A model generated the notes under the pieces. That model saw nothing but the letters and a program-made list of their open reading frames with translations. It was not told the origin of the DNA and searched no databases. From CAYTTR01 sp964440805 (GTDB lineage Bacteria; Acidobacteriota; Aminicenantia; Aminicenantales; Aminicenantaceae): 48,255 bases of DNA. The stretch is taken from positions 1-48,255 of the forward strand of contig CAYTTR010000020.1 of NCBI GenBank assembly GCA_964440805.1, in the 5' to 3' direction. A program made the translations under genes and the position numbers. Positions 8,482 through 17,707 of the stretch are shown in pieces (positions within the stretch are counted from its first letter, which is position 1; each line of letters opens with the position of its first letter).

Positions 8482-10070
8482 TACTCTTCTCCTTTCACCA
8501 TAGACCCGAGCTTCTGAAGAAAAAGCCGGACCCCCTCCGGATCATCCAGCCGGTACCGGGCAGCAGAAGCGCGGTCATTAGCTCCCACCACGATCCCGAT
8601 GCCTTTATCCTCAAGGACCTGAAAGGCATCCTCGTCGGTGATATCGTCGCCGATGTAGAGGGGCAACACATCCGGCGTGTCAAGGTGAAACTTCTCCAGG
8701 AGCCAGAGCAGCGCTTTTCCCTTGTCCCAATCCAGATCCGGCTGGATTTCGAAGACCTTTTTTCCATAGGACTTGCGAAGGCCGGAAAATGCGGCCACTA
8801 CCTCATCCACGGCCTGTTCGATTTGGGGTTCCTCATCCGGGGGTGCTTCCCTGAAATGGACGGCAAAGGAAAATTTCTTGCTCTCAACGTGCGCTCCCTC
8901 GATAGTTTCCACTCGAGCCTTTATTTTTTGCTCCGCCTTTTTCAGCCGGGGCAGAAAATCGCCTCCCTTCTGGTATTCCAGATGCTTTCCCTCGGGTCCC
9001 GAGATGTCGAATCCGTGGCTTCCGGCATAACAAAGGGAAGGGATTCCCACCAGGTTCCTCACATCGTCCAGGTCCCTTCCGCTGATCACGCCCACGAACA
9101 ATTTCTTTGCTGCCTCTTTTACCGTTTCCTTCATGTCTTGGGAAAGCACGGCCATCTCGGGACGGCGCACGATGGGAGTCAGGGTGCCGTCGTAGTCCAG
9201 AAACAGGACCGGCCGTTTGTCCGTTAACCTCTTCTCGATTTCCAGCAGGTTTTTCAGGGCCGACGGAAGGTCTTTTATCCTGGCCCTTCCTTGGCTGACT
9301 TCGGAACCGAGGTCCATTTGAGTGAAATCTTTGATCACCGCATCAGCTCCTTCTTTCTTGAGGGATAAAGAATTATTCTTCCTGGCCACACCGATCACGC
9401 AGCCGAACCCGCCTCTCTTTCCGGCCTGAATACCGGAAAGGGCATCCTCGAAAACGACCGACCGTTCCGGTGGGACGTCCAGCCTTTTGGCCGCTTCCAG
9501 AAAGATATCCGGGTCGGGTTTTCCTTTAAGATTGTATTTATCGAGATCATTCCCGTCAACTCTGGTATCGAAGAGTCCGGAAAGGCCGGTGGCTTCCAGG
9601 ATGACCGGACAGTTCTTGCTGGAGGAGACCACAGCCGTCTTGACCTTTTTTTCTTTGAGCCTGTGGATAAACTCGACAGCCGCAGGATAGGTTTCCGCTC
9701 CCTGTTCCCGGATTTTCCGGCGGAAAAGCTGGTTTTTTCTGTTTCCCAGCCCGCAGATGGTTTCCTTATCCGGAGGATCATCGGGAGACCCGTAAGGAAG
9801 ATCGATTCCCCTGGACTCAAGAAAACTCTTCACTCCGTCATAACGGGGCTTGCCGTCCACGTACCGGCTGTAATCGCTGTCGATATCGAATGGCTTCGTC
9901 TCCTCCTGTCCGGCTGGATGAGCCTTCAGGTATTCGTCAAACGTCTCCTTCCAGGCCGAGGCATGAACTTTGGCGGTTTGGGTGATCACCCCGTCGAGGT
10001 CGAATATGCCCGCCTGGATGTGAGAGGGAAACAGGATCACTTTTCCCCGCTCTTGTTTGCATTTCTCCAT
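8481..10070 (-). CDS. Fusion of beta-phosphoglucomutase-like HAD and trehalose-6-phosphate phosphatase
   Basis: The 529-residue protein combines two HAD phosphatase-fold domains. Residues about 18-255 are a beta-phosphoglucomutase-like HAD: FDLDGVITQ with Asp24 and Asp26, the Ser motif VVSSSK, KGKPDPDIF and VFEDALSGIQAG. Residues about 285-525 are an OtsB-type trehalose-6-phosphate phosphatase: LDYDGTLTPI (292 onward), GVISGRD and GDDITDEDAF. The protein may both dephosphorylate trehalose-6-phosphate and interconvert a beta-hexose phosphate released by the coupled GH65 enzyme. From memory, the mycobacterial Rv2006 polypeptide joins the same three modules in one chain; here the GH65 part is a separate overlapping gene. 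ATG 10070 follows a GGAGCTCCC leader. Confidence 0.93.
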   Translation of the reverse strand: MEKCKQERGKVILFPSHIQAGIFDLDGVITQTAKVHASAWKETFDEYLKAHPAGQEETKPFDIDSDYSRYVDGKPRYDGVKSFLESRGIDLPYGSPDDPPDKETICGLGNRKNQLFRRKIREQGAETYPAAVEFIHRLKEKKVKTAVVSSSKNCPVILEATGLSGLFDTRVDGNDLDKYNLKGKPDPDIFLEAAKRLDVPPERSVVFEDALSGIQAGKRGGFGCVIGVARKNNSLSLKKEGADAVIKDFTQMDLGSEVSQGRARIKDLPSALKNLLEIEKRLTDKRPVLFLDYDGTLTPIVRRPEMAVLSQDMKETVKEAAKKLFVGVISGRDLDDVRNLVGIPSLCYAGSHGFDISGPEGKHLEYQKGGDFLPRLKKAEQKIKARVETIEGAHVESKKFSFAVHFREAPPDEEPQIEQAVDEVVAAFSGLRKSYGKKVFEIQPDLDWDKGKALLWLLEKFHLDTPDVLPLYIGDDITDEDAFQVLEDKGIGIVVGANDRASAARYRLDDPEGVRLFLQKLGSMVKGEE

Positions 10071-10167
10071 GGGAGCTCCTTTCTTTATTGACCTTTTCTC
10101 GCTTCCTGGTGTGCAGCCTTATGTTTTTCCTTAACAATATAGTCTATTGGGTGTCTTTATGTCATCC

Positions 10168-10197
10168 TTGATTTCCTAAATGAATTTATGATATTAA
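10168..10197 (+). promoter_or_regulatory. Possible promoter for the polysaccharide operon
   Basis: TTGATT (10168-10173) and TATTAA (10192-10197) are separated by 18 bases and lie about 50 bases before wecB. Each matches four of six positions of the sigma-70 consensus. This is a weak pattern prediction in an AT-rich intergenic region between divergent genes. Confidence 0.3.
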
Positions 10198-10246
10198 ATC
10201 CTCAAACAAATAATATGCAGCATTCATTAAGGCCCAATTTTCCCAA

Positions 10247-11383
10247 ATGAAAAAGATTTTACTTGTCTTCGGTACCAGACCGGAAGCAATAAAACTTGCT
10301 CCTCTTATAATTGAGGTAAAAAAAAAGAAGCCTAATTTAATTTCTACTGTTTGTGTGACTTCTCAGCATAAAAATTTACTGAAACAGGTGCTGGAGCTTT
10401 TTGACATAGTGCCGGACTATGATCTTGATATAATGAAAAAGGGACAAAGTCTTTTTGAAGTGACTGTAAGAGGCCTGGAGAAGCTTCAACTTGTGCTTAA
10501 GAAAGAAAATCCTGATGCAGTGGTAGTTCAGGGTGACACCAATACTACCTTTTTAGCTTCCTTAGCTGCCTATTACAAAAAGATAAAAATCGCTCATGTC
10601 GAAGCTGGCTTAAGGTCAGGGGATAAATACAACCCTTTTCCTGAAGAACAGTTCCGAAGAATGACCGATGTTCTTTCAGACTGGTGTTTTGCTCCAACGG
10701 AAATAGCTTCCCGGAATCTTTTACAAGAAAACATACCCCAGGAAAAAATATTTATTACCGGTAATACCGGAATAGATGCCCTGTTTCTGACTCTGGATAG
10801 ACAAAAAACCGCTTCATTAAATAAAAAGTTTGAAGCCCGTTTTTTTAACTCATACGGACTGGAATGGGAGAAAAAGAAAAATATTTTAGTTACTGTCCAC
10901 CGCAGGGAAAGCTTTGGGCCTGATTTACGAAGTATCTGCCTGGGATTAAAAGAATTAGCCCGGAGAGCTCCCCAAGTTCAGATTATCTGGCCTCTTCATC
11001 CCAATCCAGAAGTGAAAAATCCGGTGAAGTCTGAATTAGCTTCCGTTACTAACATTTTTTTGATTGACCCCCTGGATTATTCTTCCTTCGTGTGGATGAT
11101 GAAAAAATCGCATATCATTTTGACAGATTCAGGAGGAATCCAAGAAGAGGCTCCCTCACTTGGAAAACCGGTTTTAGTTTTACGGAAAAAAACGGAGAGA
11201 CCGGAAGGTATTAAGGCCGGCACTGCTCTTCTTGTGGGAATAAAAAGTGAAAACATAGTTGCCCAAGCTCTGAAACTTCTTCAAAATAAATCAGCCTATG
11301 AGAAAATGGCCCGAATTGAAAATCCCTATGGAGATGGAAAAGCAGCTCAGAAAATTGTAAATGTTCTGGAAGAAACTCTTTAA
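10247..11383 (+). CDS. wecB: UDP-N-acetylglucosamine 2-epimerase
   Basis: The 378-residue protein is a full-length non-hydrolysing UDP-GlcNAc 2-epimerase, which converts UDP-GlcNAc to UDP-ManNAc in the cytosol. Visible signatures are FGTRPEAIKLAPLI at the N-terminus, QGDT (Asp97), HVEAGLRSGD (Glu119), the Glu133 region, TVHRRESFG (His218) and DSGGIQEEAPSLGKPVLVLR. These correspond to the catalytic residues of E. coli WecB at nearly constant offset. It is the first gene of a four-gene plus-strand block with a giant GH/deacetylase protein, a GT2 synthase and an outer-membrane protein. This suggests that the polymer made by the block contains ManNAc or a derivative. The ribosome-binding site is poor. 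Confidence 0.95.
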   Translation: MKKILLVFGTRPEAIKLAPLIIEVKKKKPNLISTVCVTSQHKNLLKQVLELFDIVPDYDLDIMKKGQSLFEVTVRGLEKLQLVLKKENPDAVVVQGDTNTTFLASLAAYYKKIKIAHVEAGLRSGDKYNPFPEEQFRRMTDVLSDWCFAPTEIASRNLLQENIPQEKIFITGNTGIDALFLTLDRQKTASLNKKFEARFFNSYGLEWEKKKNILVTVHRRESFGPDLRSICLGLKELARRAPQVQIIWPLHPNPEVKNPVKSELASVTNIFLIDPLDYSSFVWMMKKSHIILTDSGGIQEEAPSLGKPVLVLRKKTERPEGIKAGTALLVGIKSENIVAQALKLLQNKSAYEKMARIENPYGDGKAAQKIVNVLEETL

Positions 11384-11384
11384 T

Positions 11385-14300
11385 ATGTCCTTTAGAAAAA
11401 AGTTTAGTTTAATTCTTCTGGTTATTCTTCTTGCTTTGGCTGGATTCACTGGCATTAGGTTTTGGAAAAATTGGACTCTGAAGAGAGATGTCAATAGATA
11501 TATCAGCACTCCAAGCTTAATCCCTCAGCTTAAAAGAGTTAAAGCGCTCCGCTTTGACCCCTCTTTTTATTATGTGGGAAAGCGCCCCTCCGAATTAGCC
11601 AAAGAGCTGGCTGAGCGCTGGAGCAAAGCAGGAATTAATCTTATTTTTTTCAGAGCTTATGATCCTTCTTATGGAGCTTTTTACCGCACTAAATACATCT
11701 ACAATAAAGAAGGGGAATTTGGTGAGTATGATCTTTTAAAGCATGTTTTAAAAGAATGTGCTAAACGGAAAATAAGAGTTTTTGCCTGGCTTCCTGTTAT
11801 GAATCACCAGGTAGCCTGGGAGGAAAATCCCGATTGGAGAAAAATAGACTCTCAAGGTAAAGAATACACTGCGCCCGGCATGGAATATCCGCTTTGTGCC
11901 CGTAATCCAAAAGCTTTAGCCTGGTGGCTGGGTTTTATTAAGGATCTTCTGGCAAATTATCCCACTCTATCCGGCATTGATTTTGCAGAGCCTGGAGTAA
12001 GCTCAAAAGAAGGGGATGCCTGTTATTGCCGATTATGCCTTGAAGCAGCCGATAAAGTCGAAGACAAACCGGAAAATATAAGAGCCGAACCTCTTACTAA
12101 TCTCCTCGGCCATAGTTTTGAAGAGGTTCATAAGCTTCAGAGGGAAGCTTCACTAACCTTTGTAGTTGGGGCAGATTCATCCGGTCATCTTTTATCCTGG
12201 GACAAAATAAAAGTTGAGACCGGTTTGGATTTAATTTCCATTCTCAACAATTATGATGAAAGAAAACCTGATTTCATTTGTCCCGAGTTTATCTGGCAGG
12301 AATGGAAAAGTCTTTTTGGTAATGAGGGAGTTGTTTTTTCCCCGGAATGGCCAGCTTCTGCTTTTCAAGAATTAATTCTGAATCTGGATTATCCCATTGA
12401 TGTTATTCCCCATTTAGAGATTACCGATTTTCCCGGTGTAGCGGTAAGTCCTGAACAATTGGCTCAATCACTTCAAGGGATTCTTCAGGCTGGAGCAAGC
12501 GGATTTGATATATATAGTTCCAGTCTTCTGGATAAAAAAGAAGCGTGGAGGGTTTTTGAGAATGCAGACCGCTGGTACAAGGTGAAATCGTGTTTGGTGC
12601 TTTATGATCCGGCGAGCAATAAGAATGATGCTATTCAGATTGGAGAGCTTCTTCGCCACTTTAAAACCAGGGTGGAATTAAAATCCCTTGAAGAATACCG
12701 GCCGGGATTGTTGAAAAATTATGACAACATTTTTTACGTGGGTAGCGAAGGTGAGACCATCATCCCGGACGAACTTATTAATGATATAAAAAATCTTCAA
12801 ACTTCATTCTGCTGGTTGGGATTAAATCTGGAACAGCTTCTTTCTTATCCAGCAATTTCTCAAAAGCTTGGACTGAAATTTAAACAATCGGTCCCGGATA
12901 TTTTTACTCGAGTAAAATATAAACAAAAATTTTTAGTTAAAAAAGAACCCTGGACCCAGGTTGTAGAAATAATTGATCCTTTTCGCTGTGCTGTTCTTGC
13001 TTCTGCTCTTAACCAAGATCAGAGTAATGAGATTCCCTATGCTGTGCGCTGCGGCCGTTTTTTTTGGTTCTTTGCCGACCTCCCCACTGCCTATGCTGTT
13101 GAGGGAGGAAAATTTCTGGTATTTGCTGACCTTCTTCATGACATTCTTCATGAGAATCATTTACCTGTGAATTCAGCTATGGTTCGTATTGAAGATGTCC
13201 ATCCCTTGTCAGACCCAGGAGTTTTAAAAAATATTGCAGATTTTCTTTACCGCCAAAGAGTTCCTTTTCAGGTTGCCTTCACTCCGTTTTACGTTAACCC
13301 GGAAGAAAACCTGCATATATCTCTTAGTGACCGGCCTGCCCTTGTTTCCGCTCTCAAACATATGGTAAGAAAGGGAGGAACCCTGGTGATGCATGGGGTG
13401 ACTCATCAGAGGTTTTTAGAGACCACTACGGATTACGAATTCTGGGATCCGGTTAATGACAGTCCGGTCCAGGGACAAACTATAAATATAATACGTCAGC
13501 GAATTGAGAGGGGGTTAAGAGAGTGCTGGATAAATGGACTTTTTCCTTTAATATGGGAAACTCCCCATTATGCAGCCCCCCAGGAATTTTATTCCTTAAT
13601 AAGCAATATTTTTTCTCTGGCTATGGAAAGAAAACAGACCATTGACAAGAGAGGAACGGATCAATACCTTCCTTATGCTCTTTTTTCTGACCGTTTCGGT
13701 CAAACCATGATCCCGGAAAATTTAGGTTATGTCCCCTTGGAGAGACCTGAGCCTGACTGGATTCTGGAGCCGGCCGATAAACTGAAAGTAGTCCGTGATG
13801 GGGTAGCTTCTTTCTTTTTCCACCCTTTTGTTGATATCGAAGTATTAAAAACTATAGTACGGGAGCTTAAAAAGGATGGATTTAAATTCACTAATGCAGC
13901 TTCCTTACCAATAGAAGTCAAGACATCTTTCGGCTTACTAAAAAATTCTTCTGGCTTGATAGAGTTTAATCCTCCTTTCAGCCTGGGTAATGAAATCTCG
14001 CTTCTTTTTCCTGGAATTATAAAATCACAGAAGGAAATAAAGGTTGTTCCAGGGGAAAAGATAGAAAAAACGTTCCATCTTTCCCTGAAGGAAATGTATA
14101 CCCTCGATTTCGCTACTCCCATGGAAGAGGAGGTTAAAAAAGCTGCCCTGGAAAAGGATCCTTCAAGATATTCCCGAATTAAAGCTCTTAGTGAAGTTGC
14201 CAATTTCCAGGGAGAAAGCGCGCAGGTTCCTTTTGCTATTCTCATTCATACCCTGGAAGCAGATAAAGGTCAAACGAGCGAAATTTTAAGTTATGAATCT

Positions 14301-16379
14301 GTTTTTAGAGTTGCCGGAATTTCTTTAAGCCGCTTACCGGTAGAAGAATTTATAACACTGCCCCAGGAAATAAACTTATTAATAATACCTGAAGCCTCGG
14401 CTCTTAAACTCGGGGACCTTCAACTTGAACTTATACTTGAAAGACTGGAAGAAGGAGATATTTCACTCATCACCAGTGGATACAGTCCGCTCTCAGATGC
14501 CCTGGGGATTGAGAAAACCGACAGGATTATTCAAGTGAGCCGGCCTGAAGATTTAGCCTATCCCGACCTGGAAATAACCTGGGTAGAACCGGTCACCTTA
14601 AATGTATTTGAAGCACCAGGCGATGCTGAATACGTCTACAGGGACAAGATAACCGAAGCTTCCCTTGTTATTTCTTCTTCTTGGGGGAAAGGAAAATTTT
14701 TGTATTTGGGTTCGCTTTTTGATAAAGAGAGCTCTGAGGGCATTTCAAGATATCCCCATTTTCTTACTCATGTCTTCCGGGCACTTGACCTTTTTCCTCT
14801 CTTGAGAGGTAGGGGAGCAGACGTTTTTTTTAATCCCTCACAGAGAGAAGATATTGCGGTGGAAGAGCTGATTAAATTCTGGCGCAGGAGTGGAGTAAGT
14901 GTAATTCATGCCTCTGCCTGGCATTTCTATCCGGAGTGGACCTATGATTATGAACGCTTGATAAGACTGGCTCATGAGAATTCAATGCTCGTTTATGCCT
15001 GGCTTGAACCGCCTCTTGTCCATGAAAAATTCTGGTTGGAAAATCCCGAGTGGCGGGAAAAGAACGCAAAAGGAGAAGATCCGGAAGGTACCTGGCGTTA
15101 TCCTGTTGCCCTGGGTGTTCCGGAAGCACGCAAAAAGGCTTTAGAGGAATGGAAGCGGATTTTAAACACCTATGATTGGGATGGGATCACCGTTAATAGA
15201 CTGGGGTTTGAATCAGAATTCCCTCCAGATCCCGGATCAATGACTCCCTTTCATCCGTCAATCAGGCATGCTTTTAATGAAGAGCATGGTTTTGATCCCA
15301 TTGAGCTACTTAACAAATTGTCATCTTATTACTGGGAAGAAAATAGAGAATCCTGGCAGAAATATTTAGATTTCCGGCAAAAAATTTCAGAGGAATATAC
15401 AGAAGCCCTCCTGGCCGTGCTTGAAGATTTCCGGCAAGAGAAAGAAAAATTTATAGAAATAATTCTGACCCATGATGCCCGGAGGCCGGATCCCGGTATT
15501 TCTTTAACCAAGGTGAATGAAATCAAATTCCAATATAATGTTCTTTGGCAGCTTATTCCTGAACCTGAGAAGAAGTGGGAAACCCTGGCTGAGCCCTTTG
15601 ATATTATTCAACTAATCATAACTTCATTCCCTGGAGAACGCAGTTTTATCCCCGGTGCACCGACATCATATCCCACTGGAACAGCTCTTTACCAGAGGCT
15701 TAAGAAAATCATTGACAACGGTCAGCGATTTATTATTTACTCTGAAAATTCACTTTATGAAGTAGATACCCAGATGTTACCCTTTGTTTTAAACTCAAAT
15801 AGTTATTGGTCATGGATAGGAGAAAAGCTTAATATTCAGTCAGATAAAGGAGGGGAAGTATTGTTTGCAGGTGATGAAATTGAACATTTATTTTTAGATG
15901 AAAAACCTGCCGGCTCGTTCTATAAAAACCGTCTTCTTGTTCCTTCAGGTGAGCCTAGTATTGAAATTAAATCAGGTTTCAGTGGGCTTCTGACTAATCT
16001 TAAATCAAAGACAAGGATAATGGACTTTTCTGAGGAGCTAAAGCAAACCGATATCCACTTGAGAGGAGTTTCGCTTGATTATCAAGCAAACAGAGCGTCT
16101 TACCTGGATATTACAGATGAGCCACTTAAAATAATTCTGGATGGAAAAGACTATGATTTTTCAAAAAAAGAAGGCCAGAGAGGCTGGATTGTATATCTTC
16201 CTCCCTCCAGCTCCAGAGCAAAAATTATTACCCGAGGTTATACTCAGGTGTTTTTATCAGCCTTAAGTTTGAGTATGTCCAATCTAATTGTACTTATAAG
16301 TACGCTGGCTATTTTCAGTCTTTTAATAATATTTTTGATATTTACTCTTAAAAGATTTATTCACAGCAAGAAAGTTTGA
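11385..16379 (+). CDS. Giant membrane-anchored polysaccharide-processing protein: GH-like, DUF2334 deacetylase and second GH-like domains
   Basis: The preferred start is ATG 11385, one base after the wecB stop and with GGAAGAA upstream, giving 1,664 residues; an in-frame ATG at 11361 would overlap wecB. An N-terminal membrane segment (about 8-24) and a C-terminal one (about 1628-1655) bracket a large extracytoplasmic part. Visible modules, numbered from the longer frame, are: a family-10-like glycoside hydrolase barrel (about 50-400, with WEENPDWRKID and SGIDFAEPGV); a DUF2334 polysaccharide-deacetylase-type domain (about 600-850, RIEDVHP near 608, PFYVNP, MHGVTHQ near 677, WETPHYAAP); a region about 950-1140 with a possible glutamine-amidotransferase-like fold; and a second GH-like barrel (about 1150-1450, WLENPEWREKN and WDGITVNRLGFE). 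PgaB and PelA similarly join deacetylase and hydrolase domains. It likely trims or deacetylates the polymer during export. Confidence 0.8.
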   Translation: MSFRKKFSLILLVILLALAGFTGIRFWKNWTLKRDVNRYISTPSLIPQLKRVKALRFDPSFYYVGKRPSELAKELAERWSKAGINLIFFRAYDPSYGAFYRTKYIYNKEGEFGEYDLLKHVLKECAKRKIRVFAWLPVMNHQVAWEENPDWRKIDSQGKEYTAPGMEYPLCARNPKALAWWLGFIKDLLANYPTLSGIDFAEPGVSSKEGDACYCRLCLEAADKVEDKPENIRAEPLTNLLGHSFEEVHKLQREASLTFVVGADSSGHLLSWDKIKVETGLDLISILNNYDERKPDFICPEFIWQEWKSLFGNEGVVFSPEWPASAFQELILNLDYPIDVIPHLEITDFPGVAVSPEQLAQSLQGILQAGASGFDIYSSSLLDKKEAWRVFENADRWYKVKSCLVLYDPASNKNDAIQIGELLRHFKTRVELKSLEEYRPGLLKNYDNIFYVGSEGETIIPDELINDIKNLQTSFCWLGLNLEQLLSYPAISQKLGLKFKQSVPDIFTRVKYKQKFLVKKEPWTQVVEIIDPFRCAVLASALNQDQSNEIPYAVRCGRFFWFFADLPTAYAVEGGKFLVFADLLHDILHENHLPVNSAMVRIEDVHPLSDPGVLKNIADFLYRQRVPFQVAFTPFYVNPEENLHISLSDRPALVSALKHMVRKGGTLVMHGVTHQRFLETTTDYEFWDPVNDSPVQGQTINIIRQRIERGLRECWINGLFPLIWETPHYAAPQEFYSLISNIFSLAMERKQTIDKRGTDQYLPYALFSDRFGQTMIPENLGYVPLERPEPDWILEPADKLKVVRDGVASFFFHPFVDIEVLKTIVRELKKDGFKFTNAASLPIEVKTSFGLLKNSSGLIEFNPPFSLGNEISLLFPGIIKSQKEIKVVPGEKIEKTFHLSLKEMYTLDFATPMEEEVKKAALEKDPSRYSRIKALSEVANFQGESAQVPFAILIHTLEADKGQTSEILSYESVFRVAGISLSRLPVEEFITLPQEINLLIIPEASALKLGDLQLELILERLEEGDISLITSGYSPLSDALGIEKTDRIIQVSRPEDLAYPDLEITWVEPVTLNVFEAPGDAEYVYRDKITEASLVISSSWGKGKFLYLGSLFDKESSEGISRYPHFLTHVFRALDLFPLLRGRGADVFFNPSQREDIAVEELIKFWRRSGVSVIHASAWHFYPEWTYDYERLIRLAHENSMLVYAWLEPPLVHEKFWLENPEWREKNAKGEDPEGTWRYPVALGVPEARKKALEEWKRILNTYDWDGITVNRLGFESEFPPDPGSMTPFHPSIRHAFNEEHGFDPIELLNKLSSYYWEENRESWQKYLDFRQKISEEYTEALLAVLEDFRQEKEKFIEIILTHDARRPDPGISLTKVNEIKFQYNVLWQLIPEPEKKWETLAEPFDIIQLIITSFPGERSFIPGAPTSYPTGTALYQRLKKIIDNGQRFIIYSENSLYEVDTQMLPFVLNSNSYWSWIGEKLNIQSDKGGEVLFAGDEIEHLFLDEKPAGSFYKNRLLVPSGEPSIEIKSGFSGLLTNLKSKTRIMDFSEELKQTDIHLRGVSLDYQANRASYLDITDEPLKIILDGKDYDFSKKEGQRGWIVYLPPSSSRAKIITRGYTQVFLSALSLSMSNLIVLISTLAIFSLLIIFLIFTLKRFIHSKKV

Positions 16380-17668
16380 TGGCTTACAGCAGTTCAATTT
16401 TTGAAGTTTTTTTTCTGCTGGCTGTTGTTTTTATCTGGTTGATGATTTTTTATCAACTTTTTTTCACCTTTTCAGGATTGATTTTTTATATAAAATCCAC
16501 CAAAGAAAAGACAAATATAGAAAAATGGGAAATAAATGAATTTCCTCCGGTTTCCCTGCTTATTCCAGCTCACAACGAGGCCCTGGTAATTAAAAACACC
16601 TTAGAATCCCTCATGGATCTTAATTACCCTTCGGATAAAATGGAGATAATAGTAATAAACGATGGGTCTACTGATGAAACTGCTGCAATTGTTAAAGAGA
16701 TTTCCCGAAAGGATTCCAGAGTAAAGCTTTTTAATGTTCCTGAAAGGGAAGCGGCAAGGGGTAAACCTCATGCTCTGAACCTGGGATTTCTGGAGGCTCA
16801 ATATGAATATGTAGCTGTTTATGATGCAGATAATACTCCGGAACCAAATTCGCTTCGTTATCTTATAGCAAATATGATTAAAGATCCTGGTCTGGCTGCA
16901 GTTTTTGGAAAGTTCCGGACCCGCAATCGAAGCAGGAATCTTTTAACCAGATTTATTAATCTGGAAACATTATCATTCCAGCTTATAATTCAGGCCGGCC
17001 GTTTTATGACTCTTAAAAGCGCAATACTTCCCGGTACTAATTTTGTCTTCCGCAGGAGTATTCTGAAAAAGTACGGCGGCTGGGATGAAAAGGCTTTGAC
17101 CGAAGATACTGAGTTAAGCTTAAGGCTGTTAGAATACGGAGAGAGAATAAAATTTATACCCTATTCAGTAACTTGGGAAGAAGAGCCTGAGAAATGGAGC
17201 GTGTGGCTCAAACAACGGAGCCGCTGGGTCAGGGGAAATATTTACATTCTAAAGAAATATTTTTTCCCCTCTTTACGAAAAGGAAAATTAAGCGTTATCC
17301 TGGAGGTCACTTATTTATTTTTACTTTATTATTTCTTTTTAGGAGCAATTCTGCTCTCTCATTTGTTTTTTATAACATGCGGCATAGGCTTTATTGCAGT
17401 CCATTCACCTGGCCCGTATTTGCTTGTCTGGATATGTGCCTTTCTTTTATTTACCATTGAAATAATGATGATTACCGCCCTGGAAAAGGAAGCTTCACTG
17501 GAAAATTTAGGAATAATTGTTCTAATGTACTTTACATATTGTCAGGGATGGATTATTTTGGTGTTTCGAGCTATTTATCAGGAGTTTTTTCAGAAGAAGA
17601 AAATAAGTTGGGAAAAAACTCCCAGATTCGCCTCTCCTTCAAAAAAGAAAAAAATCAACAGAAAATAA
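16379..17668 (+). CDS. Family 2 membrane glycosyltransferase (polysaccharide synthase)
   Basis: The protein has 429 residues from ATG 16379, which shares bases with the preceding TGA (TGATG), so it is translationally coupled; an in-frame TTG three bases upstream is less likely. In numbering that includes that TTG codon, the features are an N-terminal membrane helix (about 8-38), a GT-A domain with LLIPAHNEALVI, VINDGSTDE, the DAD metal motif (150-152), the TED motif (242-244) and QRSRW (280-284), then three or four C-terminal membrane helices (about 300-410). This is the processive cellulose/PNAG-synthase-like pattern. It should polymerise a nucleotide sugar, probably UDP-GlcNAc or UDP-ManNAc, and extrude the chain through the inner membrane. 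The lysine-rich tail is cytosolic. Confidence 0.92.
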   Translation: MAYSSSIFEVFFLLAVVFIWLMIFYQLFFTFSGLIFYIKSTKEKTNIEKWEINEFPPVSLLIPAHNEALVIKNTLESLMDLNYPSDKMEIIVINDGSTDETAAIVKEISRKDSRVKLFNVPEREAARGKPHALNLGFLEAQYEYVAVYDADNTPEPNSLRYLIANMIKDPGLAAVFGKFRTRNRSRNLLTRFINLETLSFQLIIQAGRFMTLKSAILPGTNFVFRRSILKKYGGWDEKALTEDTELSLRLLEYGERIKFIPYSVTWEEEPEKWSVWLKQRSRWVRGNIYILKKYFFPSLRKGKLSVILEVTYLFLLYYFFLGAILLSHLFFITCGIGFIAVHSPGPYLLVWICAFLLFTIEIMMITALEKEASLENLGIIVLMYFTYCQGWIILVFRAIYQEFFQKKKISWEKTPRFASPSKKKKINRK

Positions 17669-17707
17669 AAGGTGAAAGGACTAAACCATAAGGAGGATAA
17701 AATCGAA

